64,000 bases of DNA from Lysobacter niastensis (GTDB taxonomy: Bacteria > Pseudomonadota > Gammaproteobacteria > Xanthomonadales > Xanthomonadaceae). The notes below the pieces were generated by a model. That model was not told where the DNA came from. It did no database searches and saw nothing but the letters and a program-made list of their open reading frames with translations. The stretch is taken from assembly GCF_015453285.1 (NCBI RefSeq), contig NZ_JADLZT010000002.1, forward strand, positions 186,001 to 250,000, given 5' to 3'. Below are positions 42,781-50,362 of the stretch, one piece after another; the first letter of the stretch is position 1; each line of letters opens with the position of its first letter. Both the position numbers and the translations under genes were made by a program.

Positions 42781-42972
42781 TCAGGCGCAACGGAAGCGGG
42801 TCTGGGCCCAGTCGCTGGTGTAGCGGCGGGTGCAGCCATAACCGCTGCTGCGGCCGTAGCCGATGCCGAAGTCACGTTCGCGGCGAACCAGGCGGTTGGC
42901 GGCCGGGGCAGCCGGGGCGCGGGCCGGAAGCGGCTTGGCGTTGAAGAGATTGGTGAGGAGCGAGGCGTTCAT
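42781..42972 (-). CDS. Small basic protein of a tandem paralogous array, copy 2 (63 aa)
   Basis: Middle gene. MNASLLTNLFNAKPLPARAP, then the same core as copy 1 (RRERDFGIGYGRSSGYGCTR and RYTSDWAQTRFRCA, differing from copy 1 at only two residues). AAGGA precedes the ATG by seven bases. Two Cys, one near the middle of the core and one before the final Ala. Gaps to the neighbours are 75 and 55 bases. Function unknown; the conserved Arg/aromatic/Gly core could bind nucleic acid or be a peptide precursor, but nothing in sight decides this. Confidence 0.8.
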   Translation of the reverse strand: MNASLLTNLFNAKPLPARAPAAPAANRLVRRERDFGIGYGRSSGYGCTRRYTSDWAQTRFRCA

Positions 42973-43027
42973 GTCGGGATCCTTGGGGGGAGAGGACGCA
43001 GGGACGAAGATGTGTGGGGTTGCGGAC

Positions 43028-43222
43028 TCAGACGCAGCGGAAACGCGCGGGGGCCCACTGGTCGGTGTAGCGGCGCTGGCTGGCATAGCCACTGCTGTTG
43101 CCATAGCCGACGCCGAAATCGCGTTCGCGATGGACGTGGCGGACCGGGGAAGCAGCCACTGCCGCGGCTACCGCGCGACTCGGGCTGGAGTTGGTCGACT
43201 GCAGGTTGCGGGAGGCGTTCAT
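43028..43222 (-). CDS. Small basic protein of a tandem paralogous array, copy 3 (64 aa)
   Basis: First gene in transcription order and the most diverged. Ser/Ala-rich N-terminus (MNASRNLQSTNSSPSRAVAA), then HRERDFGVGYGNSSGYASQR and RYTDQWAPARFRCV. It keeps RERDFG-x-GYG-x-SSGY, RRYT, W-A and RFRC but lacks the internal Cys, so only the C-terminal Cys is invariant. AGGA precedes the ATG by seven bases. A longer in-frame extension upstream crosses the 73-bp repeats and is rejected. The promoter would lie in the AT-richer 43225-43330 stretch. Confidence 0.8.
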   Translation of the reverse strand: MNASRNLQSTNSSPSRAVAAAVAASPVRHVHRERDFGVGYGNSSGYASQRRYTDQWAPARFRCV

Positions 43223-43415
43223 GGTGGTGTCCTGGCGGGGTGTGAACTGGTGTGTTGGTAAAGTACAACACCACTTCGATATTGACATGGGCCGGAAGTC
43301 ACCCCACCGAAGTACTAGTCCTGATTCTGGTCGGCGGGGCGGGCACAACATCGGAACACCCATAGAGATGGGCCCCAAGGGCAATCGGTTGCCATGACTG
43401 ACGACAGGGGGTGAG

Positions 43416-43693
43416 GCGAGCCACTGGCTCGCGCATCGCCGAACGCCGCCGCGCCATGCGCGGTGGCCGGGAAAAAGGCGGAGCCGCCTGCGAGCCACTG
43501 GCTCGCGCCCCGCCGAACGCCACCGCCACGCGCGGTGGCCGGGAAAAAGGCGGAGCCGCCTGCGAGCCACTGGCTCGCGCCCTGCCGAACGCCGCCGCGC
43601 CATGCGCGGTGGCCGGGAAAGGGCGATGCTGCTTGCGAGCCACTGGCTCGCGCCACGCCGAACGCCGCCGCGCCATGCGCGGTGGCCGGGGAA
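43416..43693. repeat. Four tandem copies of a ~73-bp hairpin-rich repeat
   Basis: Copies begin at 43416, 43490, 43562 and 43635 (periods 74, 72, 73). Each holds three inverted repeats: GCGAGCCACTGGCTCGC, a CCGC.GCGCCATGCGCGG dyad, and GGCGGAGCCGCC (the last lost or changed in copy 4). Copies differ at a few positions. The 553-bp gap between the small-protein array and the phospholipase gene otherwise has no gene; frames through the repeat on both strands are artefacts of its period. Confidence 0.9.
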
Positions 43694-43775
43694 GGATCTG
43701 GGCGGAATGCGTGCTTTCGGGACGCGGGCGGCGCCCGGCCTCACGTCGCGGCTGAAGCCGCTCCCACTACAGCGA

Positions 43776-45773
43776 TCAGAGGATCGGTGCCAGTCCCGCG
43801 CCGAAGGCGGTGAAGATGCGCGTGGTCAGGCCCTTGAGGCCGAGGTCGACTTCGGGGAAGTCGCCGACCGGGCGGTAGCAGGCACGAAAGCCAGGATCGC
43901 TCGGCAGCAACGGCTGCGGGCACGCCGGTCCCGGCACGAACTCGTAGCTGGTGGCATAGCGCACCGGCCAGAAGTCGAACACCGGCATCGCCTCGAACAT
44001 CTTGCCGACCGAGTAGTCCAGCCCCGAGAACACCGGCGGCTTGTCGCGCCGCGCGATGACCCACGAATTGGCCGGTGCGATGTCGCGGTGGATGCTCGCC
44101 GCCAGGGCCTTGGCGAAGGTCTCGTCCTCGATCACGACCGCGCTTTCGGTGTTGTAGTGGTCGCCGCGCGGGTCGAAGTTGTGCGTACCGACGACGCCGA
44201 TGCGCTCGTCGATCACCAGCGACTTGGCGTGCATGCCGATGCGCACGCCGGCACGCTTCAGCGGCACCGGCCAGTTGGCCTTGCTCGAGCCCGCGCGCAG
44301 CACCGTGCCCTCGCGCGACAGCGCGCGGCGGTAGTGGTCGCGGCCGACCACGCTGCGCCGGTCGTACTGCTGGCGCAGCTCGCGATGCGTCTGCTGCCGC
44401 GATTCCTGCGACAGTTCCTGCGAGAGTTCCTGCGCCTCCACGGAAGCCTCGGCCGCGGGCGGCTCGGGTTCCGGCAGCGGCGCCCCGGTGGCGGCGATGT
44501 CGATCGGCGCGTCGAGCGGGAACGGCTTGTACTCGAAGATGTTGAAGCCGAATTCGCGCAGGTAGCGGCGCTTGTACTTGTAGGACAGCGCGTAGGCGAT
44601 GAAGGCGTCGGTCGCGGCGAGGCTGTTGGTGGAAATGATCACGCGCGGGCGGTTGGGACGCTGGCGCAGTTGCCGGAACATGTCCTGCGCGGCGTCCGAC
44701 AGCACCAGGTAAGGCGTCTGCATCAGCACTTCCTGCTGCGCCGACTCGATCAGCCCGCGCAGCGAATCCGACGCCACCGCCGCGCTCTGCGCATCGGCGC
44801 GATGCTTCTCGGGCGTGTCGGAGATGTAGCGCACCTCACCGACCTGCAGAGCATGATCGGCGAGGCGGCTGCGCACCAGCGTGGCGTCGTCGGCGTCCCG
44901 GCGCATCGCCTCGGCGCGCTGCGGCCGCTCGAACGTCAGCTGCGGCAGCGGCGGCACGCCGTTCTTCAGCAGGCTGCCGCCGACGTCGGTCAGGCGTTCG
45001 GCCGGCACGCTGCGACGGTCGTTCCAGAACAGCGTGAAGTCCGCCGCCATTTCGTGCGCCACCGGGCCGGCGACGAGCAGGTCGCGGTCGCGGAAGTTGT
45101 ACTCGTCGTCCCAGTCGTAATAGTCGTCCTGGTAGTTGCGGCCGCCGGTGATGCCTACCGCACCGTCGACCAGCATCAGCTTGGTGTGCATGCGCTGGTT
45201 GAGGCGGCTCCAGCAGCACACCACCGCCCACGCATATTGCGGGTAGGTGATGCGTGCGCGTCCGAGCACGGGGCTGTACAGGCGCATCTCGAAGTTCGCG
45301 TGCGCGGCGGACACCGCGGCCAGCGTGTCGACATGCTTGAGCGCGGACAACTGGTCGATCAGCAGGCGCACCCGCACCCCGCGGCGGGCGGCGCTCAACA
45401 GTTCGTCGAGCACGAGCCGGCCGGCGTCGTCCTCGTCGAAGATGTAGGTCTGGACATCGATCGTGGTGGTGGCGCTGCGGATCAGGTTGATGCGCGCCAG
45501 CAGCGCATCCGGGCCACGGTCGATGATCAGCGCGTAGTGCCGGGGCGCCTCCGGAGTGGATTCGGCGAAGGCCCGGGCGGCGAGTTCGCGCAGCGGCGAA
45601 GGCCGGGCACAGGCGTCGGGTTCGTGGCAATCGATCTGCTGCGAACGCGCCTGCGCGACCAGTTCGGTGGCGCGGTCGCGCTTCGCGTTCGAGAACGACG
45701 CGCAACCGGACACGGCCAGCAGCGCGACCGCCGCCACGACGGCGCGCGCGGTTGGGCCCCACCTCCCGCTCAC
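43776..45773 (-). CDS. Phospholipase D-family lipoprotein (cardiolipin synthase-like)
   Basis: 665 residues starting with GTG that overlaps the YceI stop (GTGA), with AGGAGG upstream. The signal peptide ends in a lipobox, VSGC (Cys24). Two HKD motifs are complete: MHTKLMLVDGAVGITGGRN (His196) and MHAKSLVIDERIGVVGTHNF (about residue 514), so both halves of the PLD active site are present. A Gln/Glu-rich insert (SQELSQESRQQTHRELRQQY) separates the halves. The group includes ClsC-type cardiolipin synthases and phospholipase-like lipoproteins; the reaction cannot be fixed here. Last gene of a SixA-YceI-PLD operon. Confidence 0.92.
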   Translation of the reverse strand: MSGRWGPTARAVVAAVALLAVSGCASFSNAKRDRATELVAQARSQQIDCHEPDACARPSPLRELAARAFAESTPEAPRHYALIIDRGPDALLARINLIRSATTTIDVQTYIFDEDDAGRLVLDELLSAARRGVRVRLLIDQLSALKHVDTLAAVSAAHANFEMRLYSPVLGRARITYPQYAWAVVCCWSRLNQRMHTKLMLVDGAVGITGGRNYQDDYYDWDDEYNFRDRDLLVAGPVAHEMAADFTLFWNDRRSVPAERLTDVGGSLLKNGVPPLPQLTFERPQRAEAMRRDADDATLVRSRLADHALQVGEVRYISDTPEKHRADAQSAAVASDSLRGLIESAQQEVLMQTPYLVLSDAAQDMFRQLRQRPNRPRVIISTNSLAATDAFIAYALSYKYKRRYLREFGFNIFEYKPFPLDAPIDIAATGAPLPEPEPPAAEASVEAQELSQELSQESRQQTHRELRQQYDRRSVVGRDHYRRALSREGTVLRAGSSKANWPVPLKRAGVRIGMHAKSLVIDERIGVVGTHNFDPRGDHYNTESAVVIEDETFAKALAASIHRDIAPANSWVIARRDKPPVFSGLDYSVGKMFEAMPVFDFWPVRYATSYEFVPGPACPQPLLPSDPGFRACYRPVGDFPEVDLGLKGLTTRIFTAFGAGLAPIL

Positions 45774-46342
45774 GGCGCCTCCTGCCTCACCCGCACCCGC
45801 ATCGTGAAGCGGACGCGATCGGTCAGCGCGAACTGCCAGCCGTCGAGGGCGTAATCGTTGCGGCGCACGCTGCCGTAGGCGACGACATCGCAGTCGCGGC
45901 CGGGACGGGCACAGGTGGCCGGCATCACATTGAAGGTTTCGACGCGGCTGATGCCGTGCATGGTCAGGCGGCCGCGCAGTCGGCCGCCTTCGGTCGCCAG
46001 GGCGGCCGGATGCGGATCGGACAGGAACTCCACGACCGGGAAACGCGCCGCATCGAAGAAGCGCTCGCCGCGCGCCATGTGGGTATAGCGCTCGGAATTG
46101 CCGACCACGAGCGAATCGACCGCCAGCACGATATGCACCTGGTGGCGTCCGTCCGGCAGCACCCGCAACTCGCCGTCATAACGCGGGAACACGCCGAGCA
46201 CGCGCTGTCCCCAGCGCGTGCGCATCTCGAAGTTGAACAGGGTGTGGGCCGGATCGAAATGGGACGTTGCGGTCTGCGCGATTCCGGTTCCGGCCAGCAG
46301 GCACAGCACCGACAAGGCGATCAGCCGCAGCTTCGCCCTCAC
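45770..46342 (-). CDS. YceI-family periplasmic protein
   Basis: 190 residues from a GTG start that overlaps the SixA stop. Signal peptide LIALSVLCLLAGTGIAQ. Mature protein has YceI landmarks: SHFDPAHTLFNFEMRTRWGQ, GVFPRYDGELRV, ERFFDAARFPVVEFLSDPHP, LTMHGISRVETFNV and SVRRNDYALDGWQFALTDRV, where RxDYG is the usual motif (here RNDYA). YceI proteins bind polyisoprenoids in a lipocalin-like barrel. A Cys pair (ATCARPGRDCDV) may form a disulfide. Both ends overlap neighbouring genes by four bases, indicating coupled translation. Confidence 0.9.
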   Translation of the reverse strand: MRAKLRLIALSVLCLLAGTGIAQTATSHFDPAHTLFNFEMRTRWGQRVLGVFPRYDGELRVLPDGRHQVHIVLAVDSLVVGNSERYTHMARGERFFDAARFPVVEFLSDPHPAALATEGGRLRGRLTMHGISRVETFNVMPATCARPGRDCDVVAYGSVRRNDYALDGWQFALTDRVRFTMRVRVRQEAP

Positions 46343-46815
46343 GGCCACCAGAAGGCGCTGAGCTGCGCCACGCCCGGCTCCAGGCTCGTCCCGCCCGGCA
46401 CCGACAGCACGGCGATGCCGCCCGGCGGCATGCCGCGGTAGTCGCCGGACTGGCCGCTGTGCAGCAACGCTGCCAGCCGCTCCATGCCCGGATTGTGGCC
46501 GACCAGCATCAGCCGCTCGACCTCGGGGTGGGTGTCGGCGATGGCGATCAGCGTGCCCGGGGTGGCGTCGTAGATGGCCGGCTCGATGCGCTGGTCGACG
46601 TAGCCGATCGCGCCCAGCACTGCCTCCAGCGTCTCGCGCGTGCGCCGCGACGGCGAGCACAGGATGCAGTCGGGGACCAGCTTGTTCTCGGCAAGCCATC
46701 GGCCGGCGGCCTCCGCTTCAGCCAGCCCTTCAGCCGACAGCGGGCGGTCAAGGTCGGCCTGGCCGTTTCCGGCGGGCTCAGCATGGGCATGGCGCAGCAG
46801 GATCAGTTCACGCAT
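46339..46815 (-). CDS. sixA: SixA-type histidine phosphatase
   Basis: 158 residues. The histidine-phosphatase RHG motif appears as ELILLRHAHAEP (RHA, as in SixA), with the second site His in MLVGHNPGMERL and CSPSRRTRETLEAVLG in between. SixA-type proteins dephosphorylate phosphohistidines such as those of Hpt domains or PTS-Ntr components; a hybrid kinase with an Hpt domain is encoded 8 kb away in this window, but no link is shown. First gene of the overlapping SixA-YceI-PLD operon. The ParA gene lies 65 bases upstream. Confidence 0.9.
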   Translation of the reverse strand: MRELILLRHAHAEPAGNGQADLDRPLSAEGLAEAEAAGRWLAENKLVPDCILCSPSRRTRETLEAVLGAIGYVDQRIEPAIYDATPGTLIAIADTHPEVERLMLVGHNPGMERLAALLHSGQSGDYRGMPPGGIAVLSVPGGTSLEPGVAQLSAFWWP

Positions 46816-46880
46816 TCGCGTACGGCCTCGTCGTCGTTGCGCCATTTTATCGGCTGGGATGCCCTGTGGATCAGCCTTTG

Positions 46881-47513
46881 TCAGGCCTTGCGCAGCCACT
46901 TCAGCAAGGGCTGCCAATCGTCCTGGTGCTCTCGCACCTGCGCCGAGTGGTAGTCGAACAGGCTTTTGCCCAGCGCGGTCAGCATCACGTAGGCCTGGCT
47001 GTCGCGCAGCTGCGACACCACCGGATAGGGCCACGCCTTGAGCAGCTCGACCGTCTGCTGCGAGGCGTTGGTCCACGGCTTGAGCTTGTTGCCGACCAGG
47101 CCGACGCGCAGCTCGCCCTTGCGAACGCGGGCGTGCCGGGCCAGCGTGTCCAGGAACGGCACGGTCGCCTCGATATCCAGCACCGACGGCTGTACCGGCA
47201 CCACCACCGCGTCGGCGATCTCGAGGAAGTGTTCGAGGTCGCCCGCCATCGCGCCGGCCGGCGCGTCGATCACCAGGCGCTGGGTGTCTTCGGGCAGGCC
47301 CTTGACCCACGCCTTGCGGCGTGTGCCGTCGAGCGGCAGCACCGCCGTTTGCATGCCGGCGCGGCGCTGCGCCCAGCGCGTCGAGGAACCCTGCGGGTCG
47401 GCATCGACCAGGGCGGTGTTCAGCCCGTCCACTGCCGACTGCGCCGCGAGATGGGTGGCGATCGTGGTCTTGCCCACGCCCCCCTTGGAACTGGCCACCA
47501 GCACGGTCTTCAT
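46881..47513 (-). CDS. Orphan ParA-family ATPase
   Basis: 210 residues. The deviant Walker A box KGGVGKTT is at residues 10-17 (signature Lys10), followed by [38 protein letters not shown] (Walker A' and B) and [20 protein letters not shown]. Small ParA/MinD-type ATPases of this size act in plasmid or chromosome segregation or in positioning protein cargo on the nucleoid. No parB and no parS site are adjacent, so cargo positioning or a stand-alone role is more likely than partition. GGAG lies before the ATG. Confidence 0.9.
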   Translation of the reverse strand: MKTVLVASSKGGVGKTTIATHLAAQSAVDGLNTALVDADPQGSSTRWAQRRAGMQTAVLPLDGTRRKAWVKGLPEDTQRLVIDAPAGAMAGDLEHFLEIADAVVVPVQPSVLDIEATVPFLDTLARHARVRKGELRVGLVGNKLKPWTNASQQTVELLKAWPYPVVSQLRDSQAYVMLTALGKSLFDYHSAQVREHQDDWQPLLKWLRKA

Positions 47514-47576
47514 GCGAGCTCCTTCCAGACGGAGCCTGCAGCCTACACCCGGTTCGTGCAGGCGGTCACCACGGCC

Positions 47577-48713
47577 TCAATGTCCCGGCATGCGGTGGCC
47601 GGTGATCACCAGGGCGCGCTCACCGGGTGCCCGCGGCAGCCAGTCCGGTGGCGCCTGCGTCAGTCCCTCGCGTGCCAGCAGCGATTGCAGCGCCCCAACC
47701 TCGCCCTGCGCCCACGTCGAACGCACGAATGCCAGATCCTGCCCCACTCGCGCATAACCCTCTGTTCGCAGCCACAGGAACTGCCGGTACTGCTCGCGCC
47801 AGGCCGTATTCGCCGGCGTCCCGGCGGTCATCTGGACGATGCCGCCCAGTGCGAAGCCGCGATCGAGCATGTCGCTTGCGCTTGCCAGTTGCGTCAGCAC
47901 GGCCCGGCAATCGCCCGACGTGGCCGCGTCGATGCGCGGATTGCCCCAGCAGAGCCTTGCGAGCGGAGCGTAGTAGGGGGCCGCGAGGGCCGCAGCCACG
48001 GCGGCGACGTTGAGGACCCGCACGTCGTCATCGCTTGGCGGGCGCTTCAGTTCCAGCTGCTGCCGCTGCGCCTCGGCCACCGCCTGGCTCCTCGGGGGAA
48101 TGGGCAGATCGCGGACGGCCTGCCACAGCATGGACACGGTCTCTTCGCGGTGGTTGTCATGATGGGACGCCTGCGCAGCGAGGGTCAGGTATTCGGCCGC
48201 CGCGGCCATGTCGTCCCGCATCACGGCGCCATCCATCGCCAGCAGCCAGGTCGCGGCGTTGTGCGGATCCAGCCGCTGCAACGTCGCCTGCGTCGCGGCG
48301 CTGTCGCAGGAGGACGCCGCCAACGCGCAGTACTTGGTCAGGTGCCAGGCAGCCAGCGCGTTGTCGGGGTGTTCGCGCAGCAACTGCGCCAGCCGCTCGT
48401 ACGGGGAGCCGCCTTCATCACCGGACAACAGCGTCGCGGCAAGGCGATCGTTCACATCGCCGCTCTGCCACAGCCGCTGCAGGTACTGGCGACGTGCGGA
48501 CGCCATCGCCAGTTGCCACTGCTCCGCCTCGGCATGCGTCGATGCGCGAGCCGGCCGCGTGCCCGCATGCGTCGCCGCGGCCGAGGCCGCAGCGGCGGGC
48601 ACCGTGTTCGTCGGATTCCCTGATGCGACGGCGCCTTCCTGTCCGGGCACGCGCTGGCATCCGGCTGACAACGCCGCGACAAGAAGACCCACTACCACCC
48701 ATTCCCTGGCCAT
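47577..48713 (-). CDS. Lipoprotein of unknown function (378 aa)
   Basis: Signal peptide with lipobox LSAGC (Cys19) then an Ala/Thr-rich linker. The mature part is almost all helical, with TPR-like units (YERLAQLLREHPDNALAAWH; DPHNAATWLLAMDGAVMRDD; AAEYLTLAAQASHHDNHREE) and several Cys. Not recognised as a named family; related proteins in xanthomonads are simply annotated as hypothetical. The start at ATG 48713 is chosen for the signal peptide. It is divergent from the AAA ATPase gene by about 160 bases. Confidence 0.8.
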   Translation of the reverse strand: MAREWVVVGLLVAALSAGCQRVPGQEGAVASGNPTNTVPAAAASAAATHAGTRPARASTHAEAEQWQLAMASARRQYLQRLWQSGDVNDRLAATLLSGDEGGSPYERLAQLLREHPDNALAAWHLTKYCALAASSCDSAATQATLQRLDPHNAATWLLAMDGAVMRDDMAAAAEYLTLAAQASHHDNHREETVSMLWQAVRDLPIPPRSQAVAEAQRQQLELKRPPSDDDVRVLNVAAVAAALAAPYYAPLARLCWGNPRIDAATSGDCRAVLTQLASASDMLDRGFALGGIVQMTAGTPANTAWREQYRQFLWLRTEGYARVGQDLAFVRSTWAQGEVGALQSLLAREGLTQAPPDWLPRAPGERALVITGHRMPGH

Positions 48714-48874
48714 CGCGCCCCCGCTCCATGCATCCCCTGCCCAGCCTACCGTCACTCGCGCCCGCAGGCGTGACCCGTCGCGGCGGCGATCCTGAGCAGC
48801 CACGGCGGTCCTCACCGCCGATCGCATTGCCTATCATCGCGACACGAACATGTCCGACACGGATGCCCGGCCCC

Positions 48875-50362
48875 ATGAGTGAACTGCAGGACCTGACGGC
48901 GCTGATCCGCGCCAACACTCCGCTCATCGTCATCGAGACCCGCGACGAGGCGCGTGTGGTCGAGCTGTTCCGCCAAGCGCTGATGCACGTGTGGCGCGCC
49001 CTGCACCGCTGGTCGATCACCGAGGGCCTGCGCCGCATCGACCTCGACCGCGAGGACGAAGCGGATGTCGCGCCGGACGCGACCACCACGCTGCAGTCCA
49101 TCCGCGATGCCACCCAGCGCGGCATCTACCTGCTGCTCGATTTCCACCCCTACTTGGGCTACGCCAGCACGCAGCGCATGCTGCGCGACATCCTCCAGCG
49201 CCGCGACTGCCAGCCGCATGTGCTGGTGCTGGTCGGACACAAGGTGGAGCTGCCGCCGGAACTCGATTCGCTGGCCGTGCGCTACACGCCGCGGATGCCC
49301 GACGCCAATGCCCTGCTCAAGCTGGTGCGCGAGGAAGCGGAAAACTACGCCCGCGAGAACGGCGGACGGCGTGTGGAGGTCGATGGCGAAGCAGTGCAGC
49401 AGATCGTGCGCAACCTGCGCGGGCTGGACCCGATCGACGCGCGCCGGATCGCGCGCCACCTGATCTTCGACGACGGTGCGCTCGGGCCGTCCGACCTGCC
49501 GCAACTGGCCAAGCTGAAGTTCGAGCTGCTCAACCGCAGCGGCCACCTGCATTACGAGTACGACAGCGCGCGCATGGACGACGTCGCCGGTGCACGCAGG
49601 TTCAAGCGCTGGATCGAGCAGCGCCGCGCGGTGTTCGTCAGCGGCGAAGCGCCGGCCGGCCTCGATCCGCCCAAGGGCGTGCTGCTGCTGGGCGTGCAGG
49701 GCTGCGGCAAGTCGATGCTGGCCAAGGCGGTCGCCGCCGGTTTCGGCGTGCCGCTGGTGCGGCTCGACTTCGGCACGCTCTACGACAAGTTCCACGGCGA
49801 GACCGAAAGGAACCTGCGCGCGGCGCTGGGCTCGGCCGAACAGCTGGAGCCCTGCGTGCTGTGGATCGACGAGATCGAGAAAGGCCTGGCCGGTGACGGC
49901 GGCGACAGCGACGGGGGCGTGTCGCGCCGCGTGCTGGGCTACCTGCTGACCTGGATGGCGGAGCGGAAGTCGCGCGTGTTCCTGGTCGCCACCGCCAACC
50001 AGATCGACGCGCTGCCGCCGGAGCTGCTGCGCAAGGGTCGCTTCGACGAGATCTTCTTCGTGGACTTGCCAGCAGGCGACGCCCGCGAACAACTGTTCGC
50101 GCTGCACCTGAAAAAGCGTGCGCTGGATCCGGCGCGATTCGACCTGCCGGCATTGGCCGCCGCCAGCGAAGGCTTTTCCGGCGCCGAGATCGAACAGGCC
50201 ATCGTCGCCGCACTCTACGCCGCGCATGCGGCGCAGACCCCGCTCGGCGATTTCACGCTGCGTGCCGAACTGAAGCAGACGCGGCCGTTGTCGGTGCTGA
50301 TGGGCGAGCAGGTGCAGGCGTTGCGCGAATGGGCGCTATCGCGAACGGTGCCCGCGGACTAG
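48875..50362 (+). CDS. AAA-family ATPase (Ycf46-like)
   Basis: 495 residues from the ATG at 48875 (an ATG four codons earlier is possible). The N-terminal ~240 residues are a Ycf46-type domain (LTALIRANTPLIVIETRDEA, IYLLLDFHPYLGY). The AAA module has Walker A GVQGCGKSMLAKAVA at about 273-281, Walker B CVLWIDEIEKG near 327, the arginine-finger stretch LRKGRFDEIFFVDLPAGDAR, and sensor-type SEGFSGAEIEQAIVAALYAA. Similar to cyanobacterial Ycf46 and to cell-division-cycle-like ATPases; client unknown. It overlaps the convergent TPR-oxygenase gene by four bases. Confidence 0.92.
   Translation: MSELQDLTALIRANTPLIVIETRDEARVVELFRQALMHVWRALHRWSITEGLRRIDLDREDEADVAPDATTTLQSIRDATQRGIYLLLDFHPYLGYASTQRMLRDILQRRDCQPHVLVLVGHKVELPPELDSLAVRYTPRMPDANALLKLVREEAENYARENGGRRVEVDGEAVQQIVRNLRGLDPIDARRIARHLIFDDGALGPSDLPQLAKLKFELLNRSGHLHYEYDSARMDDVAGARRFKRWIEQRRAVFVSGEAPAGLDPPKGVLLLGVQGCGKSMLAKAVAAGFGVPLVRLDFGTLYDKFHGETERNLRAALGSAEQLEPCVLWIDEIEKGLAGDGGDSDGGVSRRVLGYLLTWMAERKSRVFLVATANQIDALPPELLRKGRFDEIFFVDLPAGDAREQLFALHLKKRALDPARFDLPALAAASEGFSGAEIEQAIVAALYAAHAAQTPLGDFTLRAELKQTRPLSVLMGEQVQALREWALSRTVPAD

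Noticed and set aside
42511-43222. RiPP precursor cluster
   Set aside because: Short paralogous peptides with a C-terminal Cys invite this idea, but no modification enzyme, protease or transporter gene lies beside them and the leader halves are not conserved. Left as unknown.
43416-43693. CRISPR array
   Set aside because: The units are contiguous with no variable spacers, the period is too long, and no cas gene is in the window.
43411-43813. Plus- and minus-strand ORFs over the 73-bp repeat
   Set aside because: They exist because the repeat lacks stops in those frames; the product would be a periodic Arg/Ala/Pro string with no start signal.
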